A stretch of 64,000 nt of DNA, taken from Prochlorococcus marinus str. MIT 9515 (lineage in GTDB: Bacteria; Cyanobacteriota; Cyanobacteriia; PCC-6307; Cyanobiaceae). Where the stretch lies: positions 1,640,177 to 1,704,176 of the forward strand of contig NC_008817.1 in NCBI RefSeq assembly GCF_000015665.1, given 5' to 3'. Positions 36,435 through 46,402 of the stretch are shown here, piece after piece (positions within the stretch are counted from its first letter, which is position 1; every line of letters starts with the position of its first letter). The notes under the pieces are model-generated. The model saw nothing but the letters and a program-made list of their open reading frames with translations, did no database searches and was not told the origin of the DNA. The position numbers and the translations under genes were made by a program.

Positions 36435-38513
36435 ATGAAATACGAAGCTAATAACTACATTAATAGGGAATTAAGTTGGATTGACTTTAATAAAAGAGTT
36501 CTTTTGACTGGTATGGAGAATGACTATAAAGTTTTAGATAAAATTAAATTTTTTTCAATTTTTAGTAATAATCTTGATGAATTTTTTATGGTTAGAGTTG
36601 CATCATTAAAAGCTCAAGTTGAAGCTGGAATTAGAAAAAAAAGCATTGATGGACTGATGCCCATCGAGCAACTAAAAAAAATAAACAAAGAAGTAAAAAA
36701 TCTTACAACTCTCCAAGAAAACTTTCTTAATAATGAATTAAATGATGAACTCAGAAATAAAGGAATTTTTATAAAAAAGTATCGAGAACTTTCTGAGAAT
36801 CAAAAAAATTGGTGTAATAACTATTTTCTTTCATCAATTTTTCCATTATTAACCCCATTAGTTGTTGATCCTGCACACCCATTTCCCTTTATAAGTAACC
36901 TTAGTCTTAATTTAGCTGCTCTAATTAATGATGGAGAGGAATCTAAAAATCAATTTGTAAGGATTAAAATTCCGACAAAAAATATCGGCAGATTTATACT
37001 AATTCCTAATGAAATTGTTGAAACTGATGATGAAAAAGAACATCTTTTTATAACTGTAGAAGACCTAATTGGAAATAATATCAATTTTTTGTTTAATGGG
37101 ATGGAATGCTTAAATTATTCTTTTTTCAGAGTAACAAGAGATGCAGATTTAGAATTAAAAGAACTTGAAGCGGACGATTTACTTCTTGCTGTGGAGCAAA
37201 GCTTGCAAAAAAGGAGATTAGGGGGTGATGTAGTTAGATTAGAAGTAGAAGAAAATATCCCAAAAAATATTTTAAAATTGCTTATTGATAGTATTCAAAT
37301 ATCAGAAGAATATATTTACTTTTGCAAAAGCTTATTAGGGCTTGATGATTTAAATTATCTCACAAAAATCAATCGCGAAGATTTAAAAAGAAACTTATTA
37401 ATTGGAGATACACATCCATTGCTCAAATCATTAGATTCTCCAAATGATAAAAATTTTAACTCTATTTTCAGCATTCTTAGAAAACAGAGTGTACTTCTTC
37501 ATCACCCTTACGACTTATTCAAAACTTCCGTTGAAGAATTTATCAATAAAGCTGCTGACGACCCCCTTGTATTAGCGATTAAAATTACTCTTTATCGAGT
37601 TTCGAAGGATTCTCCAATCATTGAAGCTTTGATGAGAGCCGCTGAAAATGGGAAAGAGGTTATGACTCTTGTCGAGCTCAAAGCAAGATTTGATGAAGAC
37701 AACAACATCCAATGGGCAAAACAGCTTGAACAAGCTGGAATACATGTCGTTTATGGAATACTAGGCTTTAAAACGCATACAAAAATTGCGTTGGTGGTTA
37801 GAAAAGAAAAAGGAAGATTAAGAAATTATTTTCATATAGGAACTGGAAACTACAATTCAAATACTTCTCGCTTTTATACAGATATAGGATTTCTTTCGAC
37901 AGATCCGGATATCTCATCAGATCTAATTGAATTATTTAATTACTTATCAGGATTCTCAAAACAAAAGACTTACCAAAAACTATTAGTGTCCCCAAAATCA
38001 TTAAGAAAAAAATTTATCTTTTTAATAAACAGGGAAATTGAGAATGCCAAGAAGGGAAAGAAAGGGGAGATTATTGCAAAAATGAATTCATTAGTAGACC
38101 CAGAAATTATTCAATTACTTTATTTAGCTTCTCAAACAGGAATAAAAATTCACCTCATTATCAGGGGAATTTGTTGTTTATATCCCCAAAAGGAGAACTT
38201 GAGTGAAAATATAACGGTCACAAGCATTATTGGACCTTTTCTTGAACATTCTAGAATTTTCTGGTTTTACAATAATAATAATCCAGAAGTTTTTATTGGA
38301 AGTGCTGACTGGATGAGAAGAAATTTAGACAGAAGAATAGAAGCAGTAACACCTATAGAAGATTTGAATTTAAAATCTCAATTATATGATCTTTTACAAA
38401 CTTATATTGATGATAATTATTTCTCTTGGGTAATGAATCAAGAAGGAATATACGAAAAAAAAAGAGAAAAATCAAACTCAAATCGCTCTCAAATTGATTT
38501 AATAAAAGGTTGA
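36435..38513 (+). CDS. ppk: Polyphosphate kinase
   Basis: A 692-residue PPK1. It polymerises phosphate from ATP into polyphosphate. H448 in GFKTHTKIAL is at the autophosphorylated histidine, and FHIGTGNYNSNTSRFYTD holds the second conserved histidine. The N-terminal domain begins INRELSWIDFNKRVL, the family opening. Length agrees with bacterial PPK1. Phosphate storage is plausible for a cell that also replaces phospholipid by sulfolipid. The gene is followed by a 206-base gap leading to the sigma factor. Confidence 0.97.
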   Translation: MKYEANNYINRELSWIDFNKRVLLTGMENDYKVLDKIKFFSIFSNNLDEFFMVRVASLKAQVEAGIRKKSIDGLMPIEQLKKINKEVKNLTTLQENFLNNELNDELRNKGIFIKKYRELSENQKNWCNNYFLSSIFPLLTPLVVDPAHPFPFISNLSLNLAALINDGEESKNQFVRIKIPTKNIGRFILIPNEIVETDDEKEHLFITVEDLIGNNINFLFNGMECLNYSFFRVTRDADLELKELEADDLLLAVEQSLQKRRLGGDVVRLEVEENIPKNILKLLIDSIQISEEYIYFCKSLLGLDDLNYLTKINREDLKRNLLIGDTHPLLKSLDSPNDKNFNSIFSILRKQSVLLHHPYDLFKTSVEEFINKAADDPLVLAIKITLYRVSKDSPIIEALMRAAENGKEVMTLVELKARFDEDNNIQWAKQLEQAGIHVVYGILGFKTHTKIALVVRKEKGRLRNYFHIGTGNYNSNTSRFYTDIGFLSTDPDISSDLIELFNYLSGFSKQKTYQKLLVSPKSLRKKFIFLINREIENAKKGKKGEIIAKMNSLVDPEIIQLLYLASQTGIKIHLIIRGICCLYPQKENLSENITVTSIIGPFLEHSRIFWFYNNNNPEVFIGSADWMRRNLDRRIEAVTPIEDLNLKSQLYDLLQTYIDDNYFSWVMNQEGIYEKKREKSNSNRSQIDLIKG

Positions 38514-38719
38514 AACATAATTCATTTTTATAACATTTTTAAAAATTACTTAATATTATTAAATATTTTATATTTATACAAAACCTAATCATATCAACAG
38601 TTCAGGAGAAATATTGATAAAATCTTCCTAATTTGTCTTTAAAGTTTCAACGCAAAAGTAGTTTTTATCTCGATTTCAGTGCTAGCTTTTTAAAAAATCC
38701 GTTTTAAGAGGCCAGGGTG
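38514..38719 (+). other. Intergenic leader before the sigma factor gene
   Basis: About 206 bases, AT-rich, without an open frame worth calling. TTTATACAAAACC near 38571-38583 contains a TATACA-like -10 candidate. The last part, GGTTCAGG-like runs and TTTTTAAAAAATCCGTTTTAAGAGG, may form weak local pairs. It is one of the longest gaps in the window, so a regulated promoter or a long 5' leader is likely, but no named element is recognised. Confidence 0.3.
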
Positions 38720-39739
38720 ATGGGGATCCTTCTGGAATCTGGAAATAGTTCTTCAAAAAATAATAATGAAGAACCTAGATTACCAAACACTGCGGGCAAG
38801 ACTCGCAAAACAAAATCCAGCTTAAGTGCTAAACAAAGCCAAAAAAAATCTGCAAGACTTGCTTCAGATTCTATTGGTTATTACTTAAGCAGTATTGGAA
38901 GAGTTCCTCTGCTTACTGCCGCAGAGGAAATAGAGCTAGCACATCATGTTCAAAACATGAAAAAAATGCTAAAAATTCCTGAAATTGAAAGATCATCAAG
39001 AAATCGTCATCTTATTAAAGTTGGGAAGAGGGCTAGAGATAGAATGATGTCTGCCAATTTAAGACTTGTAGTATCTGTTGCAAAAAAGTATCAAAATCAA
39101 GGTTTAGAACTATTAGACTTGGTACAAGAAGGCGCTATTGGCTTAGAGAGGGCTGTTGATAAATTTGATCCTGCAATGGGATATAAATTTTCTACTTATG
39201 CTTATTGGTGGATTAGACAAGGAATGACAAGAGCTATTGATAATAGTGCTAGAACAATCCGATTGCCAATTCATATAAGTGAAAAATTATCCAAAATGAG
39301 GAGAGTTTCCCGAGAATTATCTCAAAAATCTGGAAGGCAACCAACCAGATTAGAAATGGCAACAGCGATGGGGATTGATCAAAAAGATTTAGAAGACTTA
39401 ATCTCTCAAAGTGCTCCATGCGCATCTCTTGACGCTCATGCAAGAGGAGAAGAAGATCGTAGTACTCTAGGTGAACTTATTCCAGATCCAAATGGTGAAG
39501 AGCCAATGGAAGGAATGGATAGAACTATCCAAAAAGAACATTTAGGAACTTGGCTAACTCAGCTAAATGAGAGGGAACAAAAAATCATGAAACTAAGATT
39601 CGGCTTAGACGGAGAAGAGCCACTAACTCTGGCCGAAATAGGAAGACAAATAAATGTATCTCGAGAAAGAGTTAGACAACTAGAAGCAAAGGCAATACTA
39701 AAATTAAGAGTAATGACAACTCATCAAAAAGCAGCATAA
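38720..39739 (+). CDS. RNA polymerase sigma factor, group 2 sigma-70
   Basis: A sigma factor of about 339 residues. Region 1.2 is DSIGYYLSSIGRVPLLTAAEE, regions 2.1-2.4 run from MMSANLRLVVSVAKKY through DLVQEGAIGLERAVDKFDP to YAYWWIRQGMTRAI, and region 4.2 is LAEIGRQINVSRERVRQLE. The long region 1.1 of primary RpoD is absent and replaced by about 45 basic, low-complexity residues. That makes it a non-essential group 2 factor (SigB/C/D-like) used under light, circadian or nutrient changes in cyanobacteria. A GTG directly before the ATG (38717) could also start it. Which group 2 member it is cannot be told here. Confidence 0.92.
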   Translation: MGILLESGNSSSKNNNEEPRLPNTAGKTRKTKSSLSAKQSQKKSARLASDSIGYYLSSIGRVPLLTAAEEIELAHHVQNMKKMLKIPEIERSSRNRHLIKVGKRARDRMMSANLRLVVSVAKKYQNQGLELLDLVQEGAIGLERAVDKFDPAMGYKFSTYAYWWIRQGMTRAIDNSARTIRLPIHISEKLSKMRRVSRELSQKSGRQPTRLEMATAMGIDQKDLEDLISQSAPCASLDAHARGEEDRSTLGELIPDPNGEEPMEGMDRTIQKEHLGTWLTQLNEREQKIMKLRFGLDGEEPLTLAEIGRQINVSRERVRQLEAKAILKLRVMTTHQKAA

Positions 39740-39747
39740 TTAAGTAG

Positions 39748-40389
39748 TTGAAATTTGTTTTTCTTTCTAGTTATATATTAATTGTCTTTTTAATATCAAT
39801 AATTTATAAAAGGTTTGATCAGGATAATAAAGAGGCACTTAGGAAAATTGTTCATATTGGTATAGGACCCTTAATTCCTCTTGCTAAATATTTAGATTTA
39901 GATCAAATTTCTGCTCTATTCTTTACAGGAATTGTTTCTTTATTAACTTTCATAAATTACAAATCTAAATTATTCCCAACTATTGAGGATGTAGATAGAA
40001 AAAGTTATGGGACAATTTTTTATTGTCTCAGTTTATTCATTTTAATTTATCTTTATTGGAATAAAGATCCTACTTCCCTCATCGCTGGATTTTTTATAAT
40101 GACATTTGGAGATGGCTTTGCCGGATTAATAGGCAAAAACATTCAATCCAAAAGTTGGATTATTTTTAACCAAAAAAAATCATTCTTTGGAACGATGACT
40201 ATGTTCTTAACAAGCTTATTAGTTGTTTTTGGTTTATGTTCTTTTCAAGAATATAGTTTAAATATAAATATTTTTACGATCGCTTTTATTGCTACCATTC
40301 TTGAACAATTAAGTTTTTTTGGAGTAGATAATTTTGTCGTGCCAATTTTATCAGCATTTTGCTTTAACTTTTTTATTACAGGTTTATAA
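39748..40389 (+). CDS. Phytol/polyprenol kinase-like membrane protein (CDP-alcohol cytidylyltransferase-like fold)
   Basis: A 213-residue protein with about six hydrophobic segments. KIVHIGIGPLIPLAKYL near residue 33 and FGDGFAGLIGK near 124, followed by KKSFFGTMTMF, are the marks of the dolichol/phytol kinase family (VTE5-like). Such enzymes phosphorylate phytol from chlorophyll turnover for reuse in tocopherol or chlorophyll. The start is TTG at 39748, 8 bases after the sigma gene; no in-frame ATG precedes the first membrane segment. It converges with DAHP synthase at a one-base gap. Confidence 0.8.
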   Translation: MKFVFLSSYILIVFLISIIYKRFDQDNKEALRKIVHIGIGPLIPLAKYLDLDQISALFFTGIVSLLTFINYKSKLFPTIEDVDRKSYGTIFYCLSLFILIYLYWNKDPTSLIAGFFIMTFGDGFAGLIGKNIQSKSWIIFNQKKSFFGTMTMFLTSLLVVFGLCSFQEYSLNINIFTIAFIATILEQLSFFGVDNFVVPILSAFCFNFFITGL

Positions 40390-40390
40390 A

Positions 40391-41458
40391 TTAAGAAATT
40401 GAATCATATAAACTCTCTAGCAAATTTTTTGTCTTGTCTATATTAATGCAAGCATCAGTAATACTTCTCCCATATTCAAGATCTTTATTATTTGAAAGTT
40501 TTTGATTACCTTCCTTAAGATGACTTTCAAGCATAATTCCTAAAATATTTTTTTCACCATTCTTAATTTGAGTTGCTACGTTTTCTAGAACATCAGATTG
40601 CTTCCTAAAGTCTTTATTAGAATTACCATGACTACAATCGATCATAACCTTATGAGGAAGATTACTGGCTTTTAATTCAGAAGATATGCCTTTTACATGT
40701 TGATTTTCAAAATTAACTCCTTTAGACCCACCCCTTAAAACTATATGCCCATCGGGATTGCCAGTCGTATTTACAATAGAAGCATAACCATGATCATTAA
40801 CGCCTAAAAAGTGATGAGATTTTGATGCAGACTGCATCGCATTAATAGCTGTACTGAAAGAACCATCTGTACCATTTTTAAAACCAATTGGCATAGATAA
40901 TCCTGAAGCCATTTCTCTATGAGTTTGACTTTCAGTTGTCCTTGCACCAATGGCTGTCCAGCTGATTAAATCAGCAATATATTGAGGGACAATGGGGTCC
41001 AACAACTCAGTAGCTGAAGGGATCCCTCTAGTCGCAAGATAGGAGAGCAAGCTTCTAGCTCTACGTAAACCTGTATTAATATCGTAGGAACCATCTAAAT
41101 GGGGGTCATTTATCAATCCTTTCCATCCGATTGTAGTTCTCGGTTTTTCAAAATATACTCTCATTACAATTTCCAATTTATCATTGTAGATTTTTCTAAA
41201 TTCCTGAATATATTCTGAATACTCTTTAGCAGCTTTAATATCGTGGATTGAGCATGGTCCCACAATGACTAATAGCCTAGGATCATTATTATGCAAAATA
41301 TTTTGTATCGATCTCCTCGTATTGGAGACAGTATCAGCAGAGGTATAATCTAAAGGTATATCATTATGAAGTTTGCTTGGAGGTATCAATGGACGTGTTT
41401 CAACAACATGCAAATCAGATGTTTTTTCTAAAGATTGATTATTTGATGAAGTCGTCAT
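40391..41458 (-). CDS. 3-deoxy-7-phosphoheptulonate (DAHP) synthase, AroG type
   Basis: A 355-residue class I DAHP synthase. LLVIVGPCSIHD, MRVYFEKPRTTIGWKGLINDP, GARTTESQTHREMASGLSMP and MIDCSHGNSNKD are family signatures for phosphoenolpyruvate, erythrose-4-phosphate and metal binding. The N-terminal extension with IPPSKLHNDIP is the usual feedback-site region of the AroF/G/H group; whether Phe or Tyr inhibits it cannot be read with certainty. It is the first step of the shikimate pathway, whose later step aroE is at 49503. It is divergent from acnB. Confidence 0.94.
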   Translation of the reverse strand: MTTSSNNQSLEKTSDLHVVETRPLIPPSKLHNDIPLDYTSADTVSNTRRSIQNILHNNDPRLLVIVGPCSIHDIKAAKEYSEYIQEFRKIYNDKLEIVMRVYFEKPRTTIGWKGLINDPHLDGSYDINTGLRRARSLLSYLATRGIPSATELLDPIVPQYIADLISWTAIGARTTESQTHREMASGLSMPIGFKNGTDGSFSTAINAMQSASKSHHFLGVNDHGYASIVNTTGNPDGHIVLRGGSKGVNFENQHVKGISSELKASNLPHKVMIDCSHGNSNKDFRKQSDVLENVATQIKNGEKNILGIMLESHLKEGNQKLSNNKDLEYGRSITDACINIDKTKNLLESLYDSIS

Positions 41459-41551
41459 TAATTCAGTAGTTTGAATATTTTAAAAAGCATTGATAAATAC
41501 TCTCCTTATCAATATTAAAAATAACAATAGATTAGGCATTAAACCTCACAA

Positions 41552-44125
41552 ATGAAGAAATTGGAAACATTGCTCAAACATTATGAAGACCACGTAGCTG
41601 CAAGAGCTGCTCAAGGCATACCTCCTTTACCTCTGAATGCCGAGCAGATAAATTGTGTTACCCAACTATTAGAACAAGAAAACAATTTCGAAAGTAGCTA
41701 TTTACTTGATTTACTTATCAATAGAGTCCCACCGGGGGTGGATGAAGCAGCATATATAAAAGCAAGCTGGCTTACAGCGATTGTGAATGGAGAAAAACAT
41801 TGCAAATTTATTAATGCCCAAAAAGCAATACAGATTTTAGGGACAATGATAGGAGGATATAACGTAAACTCGCTAATTGAAATACTTAAAAATAAAAATG
41901 ATTTGCTAGCTAAAGAAGCAGCAAAAGTTTTAAAGAATATTATCCTTGTATACGATGCAGCAAATGATATTTTTGATTTATCTCAAAATAATATTTATGC
42001 AGAAGAGGTTGTAAATAGTTGGGCCAATGCAGAATGGTTTACAACTAAAAAATCCATTCCAAGAGAAATTACATGTTTAGCATTCAAAATCGATGGCGAA
42101 ACAAACACTGATGACTTATCTCCTGCAGTACATGCTACATCACGTCCAGACATCCCATTACACGCATTATCTATGCTTGAATTCAAGAATCAGGATGGAC
42201 TAAAAATTCTTGCTGATCTTAAAAAACAAGATCTACAAATAGCGTATGTTGGAGATGTCGTTGGCACAGGCAGTTCAAGAAAATCTGCCATTAATTCTGT
42301 TATTTGGCATTTAGGCGAAGATATCCCATTTGTACCTAATAAAAAAACTGGTGGAATAATAATAGGAAATAAAATAGCACCAATTTTCTTTAATACAGCC
42401 CAAGATTCTGGAGCTCTACCGATTGAAACAGATGTCTCTAAAATTAATACTGGTGATTTACTAAAAATATTGCCCTATGAAGGTGTAATAAAAAAAATTG
42501 ATAAAATTTCAAATACTGAATTAACAATAAGTCATTTCAACTTGAAACCATCAACACTTACAGATGAAATTCAAGCTGGCGGAAGAATAAATCTCATGAT
42601 TGGGAGATCTCTCACAGATAAAATCAGGAAAAAACTTGAATTACAACCTAGTAAAGTATTTATACGCCCAAAAAGTCCAAAAGAAATTAATACTGGATTT
42701 ACTCAAGCACAAAAAATAGTAGGTAAAGCATGTGGATTAAAAGGAGTACTTCCAGGAATGACATGTGAGCCCATTATGACAACTGTTGGGAGCCAAGATA
42801 CTACTGGTCCGATGACTAGAGACGAACTTAAAGAGTTAGCTTGTTTAGGTTTTACTGCAGATTTAGTAATGCAAAGTTTTTGTCATACTGCTGCTTATCC
42901 GAAACCAGTTGATTTAGTTACTCATAAAGAATTACCTGATTTTATTTCGCAAAGAGGTGGCGTAGCTCTTAAACCTGGTGATGGCATCATTCATAGTTGG
43001 CTTAATAGAATGCTACTTCCAGATACTGTAGGAACAGGAGGAGATAGTCATACGAGATTTCCTCTTGGCATTTCCTTCCCTGGAGGTTCGGGGATTGTTG
43101 CTTTTGCAGCAGCAATAGGATCAATGCCATTAAACATGCCAGAATCAGTATTAGTAAAATTTACAGGGAATTTACTACCAGGAATAACACTACGAGATCT
43201 TGTGAATGCAATTCCACTCTTTGCAATAAAAAAAGGTTTATTAACCGTTGCTAAGGAAAACAAGAAAAATATCTTTAACGGAAAAATTATGGAAATAGAA
43301 GGTTTGCCTGATTTAAAACTTGAGCAAGCGTTTGAATTAACTGATGCCACTGCTGAACGCTCATGTGCTGGCAGCACAATACTCTTATCGCATAGGACAG
43401 TAGAAGAATATTTAAAAAGTAATATCTGCCTCTTAGAAAAGATGATTGAAAGCAATTATGAAGATGCAAAATCGATATCAAGACGAATCAGTGATATGAA
43501 AACGTGGCTAAAAAAACCCGAATTAATTCAGCCCGATAAAAATGCCTCTTATGAAGAGATTATAGAAATTGACCTAGCTAAAGTTACTCAACCAATAGTA
43601 GCTTGCCCAAATGACCCAGATAATGTAAAAGAAATTGAAAATGTAGAAAATACTGAGATAGATGAAGTTTTTATCGGATCTTGTATGACTAATATCGGAC
43701 ACTATAGGGCTGCAGCTAAGGTTCTTGAGGGTATAGAAAAATTAAATTCAAGACTATGGATTTGCCCTCCTACAAAAATGGATGAAGAAACACTTAAAGC
43801 TGAAGGATACTATGAAATATTTGAAAAATGTGGCGCAAGATTAGAGTTACCAGGTTGTTCATTATGCATGGGAAATCAAGCAAGAGTAGATGAAGGTTCA
43901 GTTGTTTTCTCCACCAGCACAAGAAATTTTGATAATAGACTTGGTAAAAATGCTCAGGTATTTTTAGGAAGTGCTGAGTTGGCAGCAGTTTGTGCTCTTT
44001 TAGGAAAAATACCTACAGTAAATGAATATCAAGATATTACTAAAAACAAAATAAATCCATACTCAGACGAACTTTATCGTTATCTTCAATTTGATGAAAT
44101 AGAAAATTTCAGTTTGACAAAATAA
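41552..44125 (+). CDS. acnB: Aconitate hydratase B
   Basis: An 857-residue aconitase of the B type, recognised by the N-terminal HEAT-like domain (about 1-150, LLKHYEDHVAARAAQGIPPLPL) placed before the swivelling domain, the reverse of aconitase A. Cluster ligands are visible as GSCMTN and CSLCMG near the C-terminus, and GGDSHTRFPLG and AFAAAIGSMPLNMPE are family segments. It interconverts citrate and isocitrate in the partial TCA route toward 2-oxoglutarate for nitrogen assimilation. It is followed 9 bases later by a CLC-type gene. Confidence 0.97.
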   Translation: MKKLETLLKHYEDHVAARAAQGIPPLPLNAEQINCVTQLLEQENNFESSYLLDLLINRVPPGVDEAAYIKASWLTAIVNGEKHCKFINAQKAIQILGTMIGGYNVNSLIEILKNKNDLLAKEAAKVLKNIILVYDAANDIFDLSQNNIYAEEVVNSWANAEWFTTKKSIPREITCLAFKIDGETNTDDLSPAVHATSRPDIPLHALSMLEFKNQDGLKILADLKKQDLQIAYVGDVVGTGSSRKSAINSVIWHLGEDIPFVPNKKTGGIIIGNKIAPIFFNTAQDSGALPIETDVSKINTGDLLKILPYEGVIKKIDKISNTELTISHFNLKPSTLTDEIQAGGRINLMIGRSLTDKIRKKLELQPSKVFIRPKSPKEINTGFTQAQKIVGKACGLKGVLPGMTCEPIMTTVGSQDTTGPMTRDELKELACLGFTADLVMQSFCHTAAYPKPVDLVTHKELPDFISQRGGVALKPGDGIIHSWLNRMLLPDTVGTGGDSHTRFPLGISFPGGSGIVAFAAAIGSMPLNMPESVLVKFTGNLLPGITLRDLVNAIPLFAIKKGLLTVAKENKKNIFNGKIMEIEGLPDLKLEQAFELTDATAERSCAGSTILLSHRTVEEYLKSNICLLEKMIESNYEDAKSISRRISDMKTWLKKPELIQPDKNASYEEIIEIDLAKVTQPIVACPNDPDNVKEIENVENTEIDEVFIGSCMTNIGHYRAAAKVLEGIEKLNSRLWICPPTKMDEETLKAEGYYEIFEKCGARLELPGCSLCMGNQARVDEGSVVFSTSTRNFDNRLGKNAQVFLGSAELAAVCALLGKIPTVNEYQDITKNKINPYSDELYRYLQFDEIENFSLTK

Positions 44126-44134
44126 TAAAGGACT

Positions 44135-45493
44135 ATGAAAAAGCTAATAAAAGAAAATATTCAAAAAACCAGTAGTAACTCTTCTCAAAGCATAAAAAAA
44201 TTACTTAAACAGAGATCTTTTGTTGTTGTCATATCAATTCTATTAACAGGATTAGGAGCATCAATAACTAGTATTTCTTTTAAAACTGGTATTTATTTTA
44301 TAAATAATTGGAGATTAGAACTTTTAGAGAATTTTCCATCCATTGCAGTATTACCAGCATTTGGGGCTATTGGTGGAGCCATAGCAGGCTTTTTAATTAA
44401 AAACTTAGCTCCAGCAGCAAAAGGTTCTGGTGTAAGTCAAATTATGGGATTCTTGAGGCATAAAAAAGTACCCATGAATCTAAAAGTTGGCTTAGTTAAA
44501 TTATTATCTGGAATAATTGCAATTGGAAGTGGGTTTCCTTTAGGTCCTGAAGGACCATCAGTTCAAATGGGAGGTTCAGTTGCTTGGCAAATGGCAAGAT
44601 GGCTGAAAGCTCCATTAGCTTTTAGAAGAGTAATTGTTGCAGCAGGAGGAGGTGCTGGAATAGCTGCAGTATTTAGCGCTCCATTAGGTGGATTCATCTA
44701 CGCGATTGAAGAATTATTAAATTCTGCAAGACCAATAATTTTATTATTAGTTGTAATAACAACTTTTATAGCAGATTCATCTGCGGATATTATTCAAGCC
44801 CTGGGTCTTGACCCCAAAGCAGGAGGTTTTGATTTCAACTTAGGATTTTTAATCCAAAAAGAATATGATCCATCTGTCTTTTTCTTACCTATAGATTTTA
44901 TTTATCTTATTTTACTAGGAGTTATTATTGGACTATTTGCAGAACTTTACAGCAAATATGTTCTTGTAATGCAGGATCTTGGGAAAAAATGGTATAAAAA
45001 AAAATTTGTTTTAAAAATGAGTATTTGTGGACTCTTACTTGGTAGTATTTATTCATTTTTACCTAGCTCTTTTCATAATTTAGATGAATTACAAAAAATA
45101 ATAGCTGAAAAAAACACCAGTATCGAAATAGCTCTTTTAGCTGTGTTGATACTCTTCATTACAACTGGATTAGCTGCAGCTTCTGGAGCGCCTGGAGGAT
45201 TGTTCTACCCAATGCTTACCTTGGGTGGGGCCATAGGATTAATAATGGGAAGCTGGGTAGAAATTGCCACAGGCCATGCTCCAAGTACATATATCTTTGC
45301 TGGCATGGGGGCATTTGTAGCAGGATGTTCTAGAACACCTATAACAGCTATGTTCTTGGCTTTTGCCTTAACAAAAAATTTATTAATAATGAAACCTGTT
45401 CTTATTAGTTGTATTACAAGTTTTTTAGTGGCAAGAGCTTTTAATGAAAAATCTATTTATGAAAGACAAATACAGATTGAATTAGAAGAATAA
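44135..45493 (+). CDS. CLC-family chloride/proton antiporter
   Basis: A 452-residue membrane protein with the CLC anion path motifs: GSGVSQI (97-103) with the central serine S98, G-PEGPSVQMG with gating glutamate E139, and GAPGGLFYP near residue 350. AIEELL places E193 where the exchanger-type proton glutamate lies, so it should be a coupled antiporter, not a passive channel. Length and ordering are normal, with no C-terminal CBS domains. Chloride or nitrate could be moved; sequence does not decide. Close spacing to acnB suggests co-transcription without a clear functional link. Confidence 0.9.
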   Translation: MKKLIKENIQKTSSNSSQSIKKLLKQRSFVVVISILLTGLGASITSISFKTGIYFINNWRLELLENFPSIAVLPAFGAIGGAIAGFLIKNLAPAAKGSGVSQIMGFLRHKKVPMNLKVGLVKLLSGIIAIGSGFPLGPEGPSVQMGGSVAWQMARWLKAPLAFRRVIVAAGGGAGIAAVFSAPLGGFIYAIEELLNSARPIILLLVVITTFIADSSADIIQALGLDPKAGGFDFNLGFLIQKEYDPSVFFLPIDFIYLILLGVIIGLFAELYSKYVLVMQDLGKKWYKKKFVLKMSICGLLLGSIYSFLPSSFHNLDELQKIIAEKNTSIEIALLAVLILFITTGLAAASGAPGGLFYPMLTLGGAIGLIMGSWVEIATGHAPSTYIFAGMGAFVAGCSRTPITAMFLAFALTKNLLIMKPVLISCITSFLVARAFNEKSIYERQIQIELEE

Positions 45494-45502
45494 AATTGAT
45501 TT

Positions 45503-46357
45503 CTAATCAAAAACAGCTGTTTTGCTATCGTATACGAAAATCTGATGATTCAAATGTAATCTAACTGCCCTTGCAAGCGCAATCCTCTCAGTATCGCGTC
45601 CTTTTCTAATCAAATCAGCAACTTCATCTCTATGACTTACATTGACAGTACATTGCTCAATTATTGGCCCTTCGTCTAAATCTTGAGTAACATAATGTGC
45701 AGTCGCACCAATCAATTTCACACCTCTCTTCCATGCTCGATGATAAGGTTGCGCGCCTTTAAATGCAGGCAAAAAAGAATGATGTATGTTAATAATTGAG
45801 GAATAACTTTTCAAAAAAGAATCACTTAAAATTTGCATATATTTGGCTAATACAACCAGTTCGATATCAAAATCATTTAACAAATTTAAAATCTGGTTTT
45901 CGACAGTAGATTTAGAGTATTTTAAATTATCAATATAAACAAATTGGGCATTAAAATCCTTAGCGATTTCTTCAAGATCAGGATGATTAGAAATTATTAA
46001 TGGTACATTCATTTTTAATTCGCCGTTTCTTACTCGCCAAAGCAAGTCTATTAAACAGTGATTTTGCTTACTTACAAAAATACCTACATTTGGTATCTCA
46101 TCTGAGTAATTAATATTAAATTGGCCATTTATATCTATTGCATTTTTCTCAAATTGCTCATAGATTTCAACTTTATTAATTGGTAAATCATTTAAATTCC
46201 ATTCTATTCTACTCAAAAACAATCCTGCTTCTTGATCTGTATGGTGATCTGAATGTTTGATATTGCCCCCATAATTAGATATCCAACTAGTTAATTGACT
46301 AACTAGTCCGGAACGATCAGGACAAACTGTTCTGAATATAATAGATGGTCTTTCCAA
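45503..46357 (-). CDS. purU: Formyltetrahydrofolate deformylase
   Basis: A 284-residue protein. Residues 1-80 are an ACT-like domain (VCPDRSGLVSQLTSWISNYGGNI). The formyltransferase-type domain carries N190, H192 (NIHHSFLPAF) and D228 (VTQDLDEGPI), the catalytic triad shared with PurN. It splits 10-formyl-tetrahydrofolate to formate and tetrahydrofolate, balancing the one-carbon pool when glycine cleavage is active, which fits the gcv genes in this window. It converges with the CLC gene at a 9-base gap and is divergent from the FAD oxidase. Confidence 0.94.
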   Translation of the reverse strand: MERPSIIFRTVCPDRSGLVSQLTSWISNYGGNIKHSDHHTDQEAGLFLSRIEWNLNDLPINKVEIYEQFEKNAIDINGQFNINYSDEIPNVGIFVSKQNHCLIDLLWRVRNGELKMNVPLIISNHPDLEEIAKDFNAQFVYIDNLKYSKSTVENQILNLLNDFDIELVVLAKYMQILSDSFLKSYSSIINIHHSFLPAFKGAQPYHRAWKRGVKLIGATAHYVTQDLDEGPIIEQCTVNVSHRDEVADLIRKGRDTERIALARAVRLHLNHQIFVYDSKTAVFD

Positions 46358-46402
46358 AAATCTAAGTATTTAATTTTTTAGTTAATTTCATATAATATAT
46401 CA

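Noticed and set aside
43048..43455. 135-codon open frame on the minus strand
   Set aside because: It is opposite acnB, whose conserved motifs run through the region; the product looks like a mirror of that coding pattern.
45510..45523. Perfect 14-base palindrome AAAACAGCTGTTTT
   Set aside because: It lies in the last codons of purU, has no loop and no T-run, so it is not convincing as a terminator or an operator.
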